64,000 nt of DNA from Paenibacillus glycinis. GTDB lineage: Bacteria > Bacillota > Bacilli > Paenibacillales > Paenibacillaceae. The stretch lies in assembly GCF_009909185.1 (NCBI RefSeq), contig NZ_JAAAMV010000027.1:106017-170016 (forward strand), read 5' to 3'. Below are positions 53,511-61,829 of this stretch, in pieces. How positions within the stretch are numbered: the first letter of the stretch is position 1; each line of letters begins with the position of its first letter. The notes under the pieces were generated by a model that saw only the letters and a program-made list of their open reading frames with translations, was not told the DNA's origin and did not search any database. The translations under genes were made by a program, and so were the position numbers.

Positions 53511-53819
53511 ATGGCAGCCTACGTCATTTTCATCCGCGAGCGGACGGTCGATCCGGAAGCGCTGCGTTTATATTCGGAGCAGGCTCCGGCGGGCTTGGCC
53601 GGTCATCCGGTCACGCCGCTGGCATTGTACGGAAAACACGAAGCCATCGAAGGACCGGAAGCTGAAGGAGCCGCGATTTTACGTTTCCCCTCGTTCGAGG
53701 AAGCGAAGCGTTGGTACTATGGGCCGGCCTATCAAGAAGCGGTGCGTCACCGGTTGAAAGGCGGCATTTATCGCGGCATTATCGTCGAAGGAATCGCGAG
53801 CGAAGGCAGTGGCGAATGA
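53511..53819 (+). CDS. DUF1330 family protein
   Basis: 102 residues of the ferredoxin-like DUF1330 fold (MAAYVIFIRERTVDPEALRLY, EGAAILRFPSFEEAKRWYYG, PAYQEAVRHRL). Function unknown; dimeric alpha-beta barrel proteins of this family occur near metabolic enzymes. AAGGAG lies about 13 nt upstream. The upstream promoter overlaps a Fur-box-like palindrome, hinting at iron control. Confidence 0.85.
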   Translation: MAAYVIFIRERTVDPEALRLYSEQAPAGLAGHPVTPLALYGKHEAIEGPEAEGAAILRFPSFEEAKRWYYGPAYQEAVRHRLKGGIYRGIIVEGIASEGSGE

Positions 53820-53970
53820 ATAGGCGTTGCGGGAGTTCGCCGCGTCGCGAATGTTAACGGGAGCCAGGAGGCGCGTCAGCTCGGTTCATGGACGGCGTGG
53901 GCCTTATCCTGTCGATATCCGGACAGGCGTCGCGATGGTTCCCAGTTGGAGTTTGCGCAATCGAAAGACT

Positions 53971-54000
53971 AAAAACACGCCGAATCGCGGCGTGTTTTTT
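53971..54000. terminator. Bidirectional terminator between DUF1330 and LysR genes
   Basis: AACACGCCG / CGGCGTGTT stem flanked by AAAAA and TTTTTT; almost the same sequence as the terminator at 27299. Confidence 0.85.
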
Positions 54001-54049
54001 GTTGGCGCGCACGGCAATCCGTTTGCGACCCGGATTGCCCCGGGGACGG

Positions 54050-54937
54050 TCAGTCGGCCGCGGCCAGCATCGTTCTCGCCAAGGCGATCCATTCCCGGGC
54101 CGCGTGCGACAGGTAGCCGTTCTTGCGCCAGATCATCGCCAGCTCCCACGGAATCGGCGGATCCGTGCGGATGATCCGCAGCCTTTCGCGATCCAGCTCC
54201 TTGCAGATCTTGTCCGGCAGCAGCGCGATGCCCAGATTAACGGCGGCCAGTTCGCTGATGAAATCCCATTGCGTGCTCGAGTACACGACATGCGGCCGGA
54301 ACCCTTGCCGCTCGCAGGCGGCGATGATTCGGTCGCGCAGGGCGAAATCCTCGTGAAACAGCAGGAACGGCTCCTCGCTCAGCTCGGCGAGCCGCACCTC
54401 TTCGCGCCCGGCCAACCGATGGGACGGCGGCACGACCAGCATCAGCTGCTGCTTGACGAAGCAGAACGAATCGAACCGTTCCTCGTCCGCGGGCAGCAGG
54501 ATAACCCCGATATCGAGCTCGCCGGATTCGACCTCGGCCGCCACCCGCTTGGTCCCGTATTCGAACAGCTCGAGCGCGATGCCGGGGTAGCTCGCGCGGA
54601 ATCGGCCGATCACCTGCGGGAAGAAGCTGACGCCGACCATCGGCGGCAGCCCGACCCGGATGCGGCCGGCCCTGACCTCGGTCAATTCCTCGAGACGGAA
54701 GGTCATATCCTTGAAGGCTTGCATCATCTGCTGCGCCTGCTCGAGCAGGATCTCGCCCGCGTCCGTCAGCAGGATGCGTTTGCCCGCGCGTTCGAACAAG
54801 ACGACGCCTAGCTCGTCCTCGAAGTTTTTGATCGTTTTGCTGATCGTCGGCTGCGTGATATAGAGCGCCTGCGCGGCCTTCGTGAAGCTTTGCCGGCGCG
54901 CGACCTCCAGGAAGTAATTCAAATGCCGAATATCCAA
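54050..54937 (-). CDS. LysR family transcriptional regulator (CynR/YwbI-like)
   Basis: 295 residues. N-terminal helix-turn-helix LDIRHLNYFLEVARRQSFTKA / LYITQPTISKTIKNFEDELG and a C-terminal effector domain (VGLPPMVGVSFFPQVIGRF). TTG 54937 with GAGGTGA upstream matches the usual LysR N-terminus. Divergent from the DMT transporter gene, its likely target. Effector unknown. Confidence 0.9.
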   Translation of the reverse strand: MDIRHLNYFLEVARRQSFTKAAQALYITQPTISKTIKNFEDELGVVLFERAGKRILLTDAGEILLEQAQQMMQAFKDMTFRLEELTEVRAGRIRVGLPPMVGVSFFPQVIGRFRASYPGIALELFEYGTKRVAAEVESGELDIGVILLPADEERFDSFCFVKQQLMLVVPPSHRLAGREEVRLAELSEEPFLLFHEDFALRDRIIAACERQGFRPHVVYSSTQWDFISELAAVNLGIALLPDKICKELDRERLRIIRTDPPIPWELAMIWRKNGYLSHAAREWIALARTMLAAAD

Positions 54938-55125
54938 GGGGCGGTCACCTCTTATCCATAGAGAAACGGAATGAAAACGATGCGGGATATGTATTTTACC
55001 TATGCGAGCAGCTGCTGTACACTTGCAATCGGAAGAACGAGCATAGCGCGCTCGCAGAAAATTCATTTTACGGTACTCATCCATCATACGCTGCACATTC
55101 ATCTTGCGAGAAGGGGACGAACAAC

Positions 55126-56028
55126 TTGCATCGATCTTCGGGCATAAGAACGGCTTTGCTGATCCTGTTTCTCGTCATCGTCTGGGGCATCAACTGGCCC
55201 TTGTCCAAATACGCGCTGAACGACATGCCGCCGGTGCTGTTCTCCGGCGTCCGCACCTTGCTGGGCGGGCTGTTGCTGCTTGCCGTCGCGATTCCCAGGT
55301 TCCGGAAACTGCATTTCAAGCGGACATGGCGCGTCTATGCGGTCTCGGCCATCGTCAACGTCGTCCTGTATTACGGCCTGCAAACGATCGGGCTCGGCTA
55401 CCTGCCTTCGGGTTTGTTCTCGGCGATCGTGTTTCTGCAGCCGGTATTGGTCGGGTTCTTTTCATGGCTGTGGCTGGGCGAGTCGATGAACGGCCTCAAG
55501 GTCGTCGGCCTCGTCTTAGGATTCGCCGGCGTCGCCGTCATATGCAGCGGGGCGGGCGGCATATCCGGCCATATTTCCGTCGCCGGGATCCTGTTGGCGC
55601 TCGGGTCCGCGCTCAGCTGGGCGCTCGGCACGATATTCGTCAAGAAATCCAGCTCCGCCGTCGATCCGATATGGCTCGTGACGCTGCAATTGATCATCGG
55701 CGGCCTGTTCATGACGACGCTCGGCACGAGCGTCGAAAGCTGGTCCGACGTCGAATGGACGGGCGGATTCATAGCGAGCCTGCTGTTTATTTCGATCTTC
55801 GTCATCGCATTGGGCTGGCTGGTGTTCTATAAATTGATGGATGCCGGCGACGCCAGCAAGGTAGCTTCATTCACGTTCCTGATCCCGCTCGTGGCGATTC
55901 TGACGGGATGCCTGTTCTTCGGCGAGCCGTTCACGCTGTCGTTGCTGGCGGGGCTGGCCCTGATCCTGTTCAGCATCTATTTCGTGAACCGGCAGAACGC
56001 GCGCCGCGCGGGCGCCGAGCCTGCGTGA
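55126..56028 (+). CDS. EamA/DMT family transporter
   Basis: 300 residues, ten helices in two EamA repeats (each about 135 residues; IRTALLILFLVIVWGINWP and ISVAGILLALGSALSWALG open the halves). Probable metabolite or drug exporter. Start TTG 55126 with GAAGGGG upstream. Divergent to the LysR gene; 190 bp between starts. Followed by a strong terminator. Confidence 0.88.
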   Translation: MHRSSGIRTALLILFLVIVWGINWPLSKYALNDMPPVLFSGVRTLLGGLLLLAVAIPRFRKLHFKRTWRVYAVSAIVNVVLYYGLQTIGLGYLPSGLFSAIVFLQPVLVGFFSWLWLGESMNGLKVVGLVLGFAGVAVICSGAGGISGHISVAGILLALGSALSWALGTIFVKKSSSAVDPIWLVTLQLIIGGLFMTTLGTSVESWSDVEWTGGFIASLLFISIFVIALGWLVFYKLMDAGDASKVASFTFLIPLVAILTGCLFFGEPFTLSLLAGLALILFSIYFVNRQNARRAGAEPA

Positions 56029-56087
56029 TCCGGCGGTTGCGGCCTAATGCTGCAGCCGATCGGCGCCGGCCATCGGCTTCAAAAGCA

Positions 56088-56120
56088 AAGATCCCCGAGA
56101 TGTCCCGGGGATCTTTTTTT
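56088..56120. terminator. Terminator between DMT and SDR genes
   Basis: AAAGATCCCCG / CGGGGATCTTT stem with TTTTTTT on plus; also usable for the convergent SDR gene. Confidence 0.9.
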
Positions 56121-56145
56121 GCATGTCGCATAACCTGCCGGTCCA

Positions 56146-57045
56146 TTACGTTTCCGTCATGACCCCGCCGTTCACGTGAAGCACCTGGCCCGTCACGAAG
56201 GAGGAATCGTCGGAGGCCAGATAGACGTAGGCCGGCGCGAGCTCGAACGGCTGCCCGGCCCGCTTCATCGGCGTTTCCAGCCCGAAGGTCTTGACGTACT
56301 CGGCCGAATAGCTCGATACGATGAGCGGCGTCCAGATCGGACCCGGCGCCACGGCGTTGACGCGGATCCCGCACTTGACGAGCTGCAGCGACAAGGAGCG
56401 GGTAAAGGAGACGATCGCGCCTTTCGTCGAGGAGTAGTCGACGAGCAGCGGCGCTCCCGCGTAGGCGGTAACGGAGGCCGTGCTGATGATCGCGCTGCCG
56501 GGATGCAGATGGGGAAGCGCGGCTTTCGTCAGATAGAAATGCGGAAAAATATTCGTCCGGTAGGTGTCTTCCAGCTGTTCGTTGGAGATGTTCAATATGC
56601 TTTCCTGCGGGAATTGAACGCCTTGGTTCAGCACGAGAACGTCCAGCTTTCCGTAGCGCTCCAGCGTAAGACGGACGATCTCGGCCGAAAACGCGGGCTG
56701 CCGCAAGTCCCCTTCGATCAGCAGGCACCTCTTGCCGTACTGCTCCACCATCTTCTGCGTCGCGACGGCATCTTCCCGTTCATAAAGGTAGACGATGGCG
56801 ACATCCGCGCCTTCCTTGGCGAACGCGATGGCGACGGCCCGGCCGATGCCGCTGTCGCCGCCCGTGATGATCGCGATTTTGCCGGCGAGCTTCCCGCTGC
56901 CCTTGTAGTGCGGATTATCCGAGATCGGCAGCGGCACCATCTTGTATTCGAGGCCGGGCTGACGGTCCTGGTGCTGCGGCGGGAACGTCACCGGCACCTG
57001 CTTGCATTGCGTTTCCTGACTGTAATAGGGGTATCCCGGAATCAT
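56146..57045 (-). CDS. SDR family oxidoreductase (general-stress YhdF/YhxC-like)
   Basis: 299 residues. A 50-residue N-terminal extension (PGYPYYSQETQCKQVPVTFPP, then QDRQPGLEYKMVPLP) before the Rossmann start TGGDSGIGRAVAI marks the YhdF/YhxC-like group, often under general-stress control. Catalytic Ser in IISTASVTAY and YSSTKGA. NADP-dependent; substrate unknown. No obvious sigma-B promoter was found. Confidence 0.9.
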   Translation of the reverse strand: MIPGYPYYSQETQCKQVPVTFPPQHQDRQPGLEYKMVPLPISDNPHYKGSGKLAGKIAIITGGDSGIGRAVAIAFAKEGADVAIVYLYEREDAVATQKMVEQYGKRCLLIEGDLRQPAFSAEIVRLTLERYGKLDVLVLNQGVQFPQESILNISNEQLEDTYRTNIFPHFYLTKAALPHLHPGSAIISTASVTAYAGAPLLVDYSSTKGAIVSFTRSLSLQLVKCGIRVNAVAPGPIWTPLIVSSYSAEYVKTFGLETPMKRAGQPFELAPAYVYLASDDSSFVTGQVLHVNGGVMTET

Positions 57046-57159
57046 GGTCGAACCTCCGTTTGACGTGGGTTGATTCAGGATATTCGCCTATGGGCGGGAA
57101 GGTGTGATTCCGCCGGAAACTCGGCGGAACAGGTGCCCTCGGTTCAACCGTCCTTGCCG

Positions 57160-57245
57160 TTGGCTCAAACGGCCCAACCACGCACGAGCCCGCGCAGCCG
57201 CAGGCCCGATTCCTTGGCTCAAACGGCCAAGTAACGCACGAGCCC
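57160..57245. repeat. Duplicated 3' end of the membrane-protein gene
   Basis: Two 32-bp near-identical copies starting TTGGCTCAAACGGCC and ending CGCACGAGCCC lie at 57160-57191 and 57214-57245. The second covers the last codons and stop of the minus-strand gene; the first is an extra copy beyond the stop. Confidence 0.7.
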
Positions 57246-57749
57246 CAGCAGCGCGAAGGCGAACAGCGCCGTTCCGGCCCCGATGCCGGTAATCGCGCTG
57301 GCGGCGACGTTCAGTCTCGGAGCGATATAAAGCGCCGCGACCGAGACGCCGACAAGCAGCGCCGCGAGCACGTACAAGCCGGGATCGTCGAACACGCTCT
57401 TCAATCCGATAAAATGAATGCCGACGATGAATGCGATCCAAGGGGCGACATGGCGGCTCCGCTTCTTGCGAATAAGCAAGTAGGCGCCGATGCCGCCGAC
57501 GAAGAATTCGCCATAGAAGAAGATCAAATAATTCCGGAACGAGCGGCTCTCCGACAGCGCGGAGGGCGCATCCCAATTCGCGATGCTCAAGTACACGCCG
57601 CAGAGGCAGAGCAGCAGCGCGGCGCCGGAAGCCGCGCCGAGGTATTTGCGCCAGTTCGCCCGGGGATTTTCCTGCGCCCAGCCGAACCAGACAAAACTGA
57701 ACAGCCCGAAGATCGAAACGTACATGGCATGATCGCGAATATATTCCAT
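57219..57749 (-). CDS. Multi-pass membrane protein, function unknown
   Basis: 176 residues with five or six hydrophobic helices and short loops (YVSIFGLFSFVWFGWAQE, LGAASGAALLLCLCGVYL, LIFFYGEFFVGGIGAYLLI, WIAFIVGIHFIGL, LYVLAALLVGVSVAALYI, FAFALLGLVRYLAV). I do not recognise the family. GAGGAGG precedes ATG 57749. Convergent/adjacent to the FhuF-like gene on the other strand; its start region shares the Fur-box intergenic space, so iron control is possible. Confidence 0.75.
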   Translation of the reverse strand: MEYIRDHAMYVSIFGLFSFVWFGWAQENPRANWRKYLGAASGAALLLCLCGVYLSIANWDAPSALSESRSFRNYLIFFYGEFFVGGIGAYLLIRKKRSRHVAPWIAFIVGIHFIGLKSVFDDPGLYVLAALLVGVSVAALYIAPRLNVAASAITGIGAGTALFAFALLGLVRYLAV

Positions 57750-57859
57750 GCTCATCCTCCTCTGACGATTGGAAAATACATGCAGCTTCGGCTCCATCAT
57801 AGCATGAACGGGGAAAGTGTTGGACCGACTCGGGACCGATATGGTACTATTATCGTGAA

Positions 57860-57874
57860 TGATAATCATTATCA
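57860..57874. promoter_or_regulatory. Perfect Fur box before the FhuF-like gene
   Basis: TGATAATCATTATCA is a perfect 7-1-7 Fur palindrome. It lies 16 bp before ATG 57891 and just after a TACTAT -10-like hexamer, so Fur would repress in iron-replete cells. It also lies 110 bp upstream of the divergent membrane-protein gene. Confidence 0.85.
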
Positions 57875-57890
57875 TAGCAGGAGTGATGAT

Positions 57891-58697
57891 ATGACGACGG
57901 CTTACGATTTTTCGTTGGTGAAAACCTACTTACATATTTCTCCCGAAGGCGCCTCGCATGTGTTGGACGAGATGCCCGCGGTCGATTTCTTTCGGGCAGC
58001 GCGCCTGGAGGAGATGATGAGCAAGACGGGGGAGACCGTGCAGGCGATCGGCTATAAGCTGCCGGGATCGTACTTCGGCACTTCGCTCTGCCATCTCTGC
58101 ATCACGAAGCTGATCTTTCTCGCGATGTACGGCAAATTACTGGATCTGCGACTCGAGCATCTCACGTTTCAGATCGATTACGAGGAAGGTCACGGCCATC
58201 CTCATCTCGGCTATAAAATCAATGAAGTGATCGCGCGGAACCTTCCTGCCGAGAACCAGGACGAGTTCGTGACGGAGGATTGGCGGACGTTCATGGCCGT
58301 CGCCGTTACGCCGGCCGTGCAAGCGATCGCGAAGGCGGCGCGCATGAACGCGGAGATGATTTGGCAGCAATTCGGCGGGATCGCGGGCATGGTGAAGGAT
58401 TTCGTGGGACAAATGCAGCTGCCGGCGGAGGTTGCGGAGCGGTTCGACCATCACTTCCGGCTGTTGTCCGAAGCCATTGCGCCGGAAGCGTTCGGGCGCA
58501 AACGGAATCCGTTCCAGTGGGAACCAAGCTACGTCGACAATCCGTATCGGCCGAACGAGCGCTGGATCATGCGATCGGCCTGCTGCCAATACGACCGCCG
58601 CGAAGGAGGCACCAAATGCTTTACTTGTCCGCGCATGACGCCGGACGAACGGGCATGCGAGGTGCAGCGGATCAAGGAAGCGTCCGCCGTATCCTGA
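57891..58697 (+). CDS. FhuF-like ferric-siderophore reductase
   Basis: 268 residues. C-terminal Cys-Cys-X10-Cys-X2-Cys motif (SACCQYDRREGGTKCFTCPR) is exactly the [2Fe-2S] ligand spacing of FhuF, which reduces ferric iron in hydroxamate siderophores in the cytoplasm. The N-terminal half (SHVLDEMPAVDFFRAARLEE, YFGTSLCHLCITKL) is the FhuF/IucA-like fold. ATG 57891 has AGGAG upstream and the perfect Fur box. No siderophore transporter is adjacent. Followed by a strong hairpin terminator. Confidence 0.85.
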   Translation: MTTAYDFSLVKTYLHISPEGASHVLDEMPAVDFFRAARLEEMMSKTGETVQAIGYKLPGSYFGTSLCHLCITKLIFLAMYGKLLDLRLEHLTFQIDYEEGHGHPHLGYKINEVIARNLPAENQDEFVTEDWRTFMAVAVTPAVQAIAKAARMNAEMIWQQFGGIAGMVKDFVGQMQLPAEVAERFDHHFRLLSEAIAPEAFGRKRNPFQWEPSYVDNPYRPNERWIMRSACCQYDRREGGTKCFTCPRMTPDERACEVQRIKEASAVS

Positions 58698-58716
58698 TCG
58701 CGCGCGAATCGAATGC

Positions 58717-58763
58717 AAAAGCCGTTCCGGCAGCCAGGTCCTTGGCGCGGGAACGGCTTTTTG
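58717..58763 (+). terminator. Terminator of the FhuF-like gene
   Basis: AAAAGCCGTTCC / GGAACGGCTTTT stem with a 20-nt inner part, followed by TT; about 20 bp after the stop codon. Confidence 0.8.
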
Positions 58764-58786
58764 CGCGGCGTTTTGCCTGGTCGCAG

Positions 58787-58857
58787 CCAGCTCCCGGTAC
58801 ACCGCCAACACACCGCCAGGCCGCCGCCAGCTTAATCGCCAGCTCCCGGCACACCGC
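58787..58857. repeat. Direct repeats of a 19-bp GC-rich unit
   Basis: CCAGCTCCCGG-ACACCGC occurs at 58787-58805 and 58839-58857 (one difference), with partial copies between. It lies in the space between FhuF-like and LysR genes, where no gene was found. Confidence 0.5.
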
Positions 58858-58912
58858 TAGCTCTGCCAGCAAACTGCCGCCTTACGGCCGTTGTCCCGCA
58901 CGAGCATGCGCG

Positions 58913-59800
58913 TCAGGATTCGTCGCGGATCAACTGGACGAGATTGGCAGCCGCGGCCGACAACGGCTCGTTTCTTCGCGTCCAGATGGCGATCGTATTT
59001 TGCAGCGAGATGCCTTCCACGAAGACGCGGCATAGTTCACCCCGCTGCACGTATTCTCGCACGACCAGGGAGGAGACGAAGTTGGCGCCGTATCCCGCGA
59101 CGACGGCCGTGATCGCCTCGTGCAGGCCGTTGAACTGCAGGGCGATCCGCGGCATGGACGCGTTGTACGTCCGGCACAGCGCCAGCAGCCGCTCGCGCGT
59201 CGAGCTGCCTTCCTCGCGCATGACGAAAGGCTCCTTCATCATGTCATGCAGGGATACGCGCGCGTTCGCGTAGCGGTGACCCGGCGCGACGACGAACCAT
59301 AGCTCGTCTTGAAACAGCTGCTCGGATCGGATCGCATCCGAATGCTCCTCCGAGCGTCCGCCGTAGACGGCGACTTCGACCTCCATGTTGAGCAGCAGCT
59401 TGAGCGCATCGCCGGAATTGGTCGTCGTGATCGTCATCTCGACCTGCTCGTAGCGCTGCTTGAATTTGGCGATCCAAGCGGGAATCAGGAATTGGGCCGG
59501 AAGGTATGTCGCGGCGATGCGGATATGCCCGTTCGCGCCGCTGCGGCATTCCTCGCAGAACTGTTCGATTTGCTGCTCCATCGCGAACAGCCGTTTGGCG
59601 AGCATGGCCATTTGCCGGCCGGCATTCGTCAGCTCGATGCCCCTTCCGCTCGGCTGCAGGAGCGCGATGGACTGCTCCTTCTCGAACTTCTTGATCTGCG
59701 CGGTGATCGCGGGCTGGCTGATGTTGAGCAGCTCCGAGGCGCGGGTAACGCTGCCTGCGGTAGCGACGACGTGAAACAAGCGAAGGGCATGCAGGTTCAT
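58913..59800 (-). CDS. LysR family transcriptional regulator, divergent from the O-methyltransferase
   Basis: 295 residues: helix-turn-helix HALRLFHVVATAGSVTRASE / LLNISQPAITAQIKKFEKE and effector domain (GHIRIAATYLPAQFLIPAW; VVAPGHRYANARVSL). GAGGAG precedes ATG. Divergent from the SAM-dependent methyltransferase gene, which it probably regulates. Palindrome TACAAT-GAA-ATTGTA (59884-59898) lies between the two starts. Confidence 0.9.
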   Translation of the reverse strand: MNLHALRLFHVVATAGSVTRASELLNISQPAITAQIKKFEKEQSIALLQPSGRGIELTNAGRQMAMLAKRLFAMEQQIEQFCEECRSGANGHIRIAATYLPAQFLIPAWIAKFKQRYEQVEMTITTTNSGDALKLLLNMEVEVAVYGGRSEEHSDAIRSEQLFQDELWFVVAPGHRYANARVSLHDMMKEPFVMREEGSSTRERLLALCRTYNASMPRIALQFNGLHEAITAVVAGYGANFVSSLVVREYVQRGELCRVFVEGISLQNTIAIWTRRNEPLSAAAANLVQLIRDES

Positions 59801-59883
59801 CGGTTGGCTCCTCGCGTTCGACTCCTATATTTATTATATGAGTCGAACATAAAGATATATTATATTTATGAGTATACATCCCC

Positions 59884-59898
59884 TACAATGAAATTGTA
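59884..59898. promoter_or_regulatory. 6-3-6 palindrome in the LysR/methyltransferase interval
   Basis: TACAAT-GAA-ATTGTA, 15 bp, about 36 bp before the methyltransferase start. Fits a dyad operator. Confidence 0.5.
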
Positions 59899-59933
59899 AC
59901 CGAAACGATTTTAAATCGAGGAGATGGGTAACG

Positions 59934-60605
59934 ATGAACGAGAACCGTGCTTGGAGCCTGGTCGACGATTATATTGCGGAACGTCTCATTCCGCACGATG
60001 CCGTGCTGGCGCAGGTCTTGGCCGCGAATTGGCTTGCCGGGCTGCCGGCGATCGACGTATCCGCAAGCCAAGGCAAGCTGCTGCAGCTGCTCGTGCGCAT
60101 GAACAGGGCCGCGCGGATTTTGGAAATCGGAACGTTGGGCGGATACAGCACGATATGGATGGCCAGGGCGCTGCCTTACGACGGGCGGCTGATCAGCCTC
60201 GAGCTCGACCCGCATCACGCGAAGACCGCGCGATCTAACCTCGCGCTGGCCGGCGTGGACGGCATCGTCGAGATTCGGGTCGGAACCGCGCTCGAGCAGC
60301 TGGCTAAGCTCGAGGAAGAGGGCACGGAGCCGTTCGACCTGATCTTCATCGACGCGGATAAGCCGAACAACCCCGCTTACCTGCAGTGGGCGCTGCGTTT
60401 CTCGCGTCCCGGAACGGTCATCGTCGGCGACAACGTCGTCCGGGAAGGCGAGATCATCGATTATCACAGCACGGATCCCCGCGTTCAGGGCGTCCGCGCG
60501 TTCTACGATCTGATCGCGAGCGAGCCGAGGCTGTCGGCAACCGCCATCCAGACCGTGGGCAGCAAAGGCTACGACGGATTCTTGATCGGCATCGTGAACG
60601 GTTGA
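59934..60605 (+). CDS. SAM-dependent O-methyltransferase (caffeoyl-CoA/catechol type)
   Basis: 223 residues. Motif I ILEIGTLGGYSTIWMARAL, metal-binding DLIFIDADKPN (Asp ligands) and the loop SRPGTVIVGDNVV; the Methyltransf_3 family methylates catechol-like hydroxyls in a Mg-dependent way. GAGGAG upstream. Target of the divergent LysR gene by position. Substrate unknown. Confidence 0.9.
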   Translation: MNENRAWSLVDDYIAERLIPHDAVLAQVLAANWLAGLPAIDVSASQGKLLQLLVRMNRAARILEIGTLGGYSTIWMARALPYDGRLISLELDPHHAKTARSNLALAGVDGIVEIRVGTALEQLAKLEEEGTEPFDLIFIDADKPNNPAYLQWALRFSRPGTVIVGDNVVREGEIIDYHSTDPRVQGVRAFYDLIASEPRLSATAIQTVGSKGYDGFLIGIVNG

Positions 60606-60719
60606 CCCCATGACGATAGCAAGAAAAGGCTTCGCGCGCGCGCCCGAGCGCGCCGGGGCGTTTTTGGCCGTTCCGCCGGCTCCGCGCGAAAAAAATTCGG
60701 ACAACTTGCGATTTAGCGC

Positions 60720-60750
60720 TTGCTCCTTACGTAACGTCATGTTTTATAGT
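60720..60750 (+). promoter_or_regulatory. MerR-type promoter (19-bp spacer)
   Basis: TTGCTC (60720-60725), 19-bp spacer, TATAGT (60745-60750). The long spacer holds a TTACGTAACGT dyad. This geometry is the hallmark of promoters that MerR regulators twist open. Confidence 0.65.
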
Positions 60751-60792
60751 AAAGGTACCGGTAATCAAAGGGCGCGAACAAAGGGGATGATT

Positions 60793-61284
60793 ATGAAACG
60801 CACATGGAAGGTAGGCGAGCTTGCGAAGCTGACCGGTCTGACGGTCCGGACCTTGCGGTTCTATGACGGCATCGGGTTGTTCTCGCCGTCGGCCTTTTCC
60901 GATGCCGGGCACCGGCAGTACGACGAAGCGGACATTACGCGGCTGCATCAGATATTGGCGCTGAAGGAGCTGAACCTGTCGCTGGACGAAGTTAGAGCGG
61001 TATTGGCCGGGGGCATGTATACTCCCGCCGAAATCGTCTCCCAGCAGATGGCGCGCGTCAAGGAAACGATCCGCATCCAACAAAAGCTGCTTGGCGAATT
61101 AGAGCATGTAACGAGCCTGATGCAGGCGAAGGAATCGCTGTCCGTAGACGATTTTTTGGGATTGCTGCAAACGATGAAGAAGAGTCACGAGAAATATTTC
61201 TTCGAACGGAAGAAGAGCTGGGAGAACAGCCTGGATCGTTTGGGCGGTTTTCTGGACGGCGAGCTTCCGGACGAGCCCACTTAA
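60793..61284 (+). CDS. MerR family regulator (TipA-like) controlling SRPBCC genes
   Basis: 163 residues. Winged helix MKRTWKVGELAKLTGLTVRTLRFYDGIGL, dimerisation helix about 75-125, and a C-terminal part (125-163) with a KSHEKYFFERKKSW pattern. ATG 60793 lies 6 nt after AAAGGGG; ATG 60787 touches it. First gene of a short cluster with two SRPBCC genes. The upstream promoter has the 19-bp MerR spacer, so the gene may activate itself upon effector binding. Confidence 0.88.
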   Translation: MKRTWKVGELAKLTGLTVRTLRFYDGIGLFSPSAFSDAGHRQYDEADITRLHQILALKELNLSLDEVRAVLAGGMYTPAEIVSQQMARVKETIRIQQKLLGELEHVTSLMQAKESLSVDDFLGLLQTMKKSHEKYFFERKKSWENSLDRLGGFLDGELPDEPT

Positions 61285-61299
61285 AGGAGGAGAAACAAG

Positions 61300-61737
61300 A
61301 TGACGAACCGTTCAGCCGAACATGCCGTCTTTGTCATTGAGCGCGTCTATGGCGCGAAGCCGGAGCGGGTATTCGCCGCATGGTCGGATCCCGATCAGAA
61401 AGCCAAATGGTTCACGAAGTCGGATGTCTTCGATTTCCGCGTCGGTGGACGGGAGAGCAGCGCCAACCGGATTCCGGACGGACCGATGGCCCATTTCGAA
61501 GCCTATTATCAGGAAATCGTTCCGAACGAGCGGATCGTCTATTCGTATACGCTCGACATGGACGGGGTCCGGGTGTCGGTTTCCGTTACCACGGTGGAGA
61601 TCAGGGCGGAGGACGAAGGGACGCGGCTGGTCTTTACCGAGCAGGGCACGTTCCTTGACGGGCACGATACGCCGGCCATGCGCGAGCACGGCTCGGGCAT
61701 CATGTTGGATATGCTCGGGAAGCTGCTCTCGGAGTAA
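61300..61737 (+). CDS. SRPBCC (AHSA1-like) protein 1
   Basis: 145 residues of the START-like SRPBCC fold (VIERVYGAKPERVFAAWSDP, GGRESSANRIPDG, EIRAEDEGTRLVFTEQG). Cavity-forming ligand-binding proteins; function unknown. AAAGGAGGAG upstream. Sits 15 bp after the MerR gene, so co-transcribed. Confidence 0.88.
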   Translation: MTNRSAEHAVFVIERVYGAKPERVFAAWSDPDQKAKWFTKSDVFDFRVGGRESSANRIPDGPMAHFEAYYQEIVPNERIVYSYTLDMDGVRVSVSVTTVEIRAEDEGTRLVFTEQGTFLDGHDTPAMREHGSGIMLDMLGKLLSE

Positions 61738-61829
61738 GCTTCGCTCTATCGGACAGGCATAGAATTGCGTGGCGACAACTGCGAGGCGTTAAAGCCGAAC
61801 TCGAATTTTACGGAAAGAAGGGGATAGGC

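Noticed and set aside
53341..53757. Frame overlapping the DUF1330 gene
   Set aside because: Begins inside the Fur-like operator and reads the DUF1330 region in the wrong frame, with Arg-rich translation; DUF1330 itself matches a known family.
57414..57890. Plus-strand extension of the FhuF-like frame
   Set aside because: The longer frame runs across the Fur box and promoter and is antisense to the membrane-protein gene; ATG 57891 with SD is the proper start.
58787..58857. GC-rich repeats as a CRISPR array
   Set aside because: Two units of 19 bp with irregular, repeat-related sequence between them; no regular spacers.
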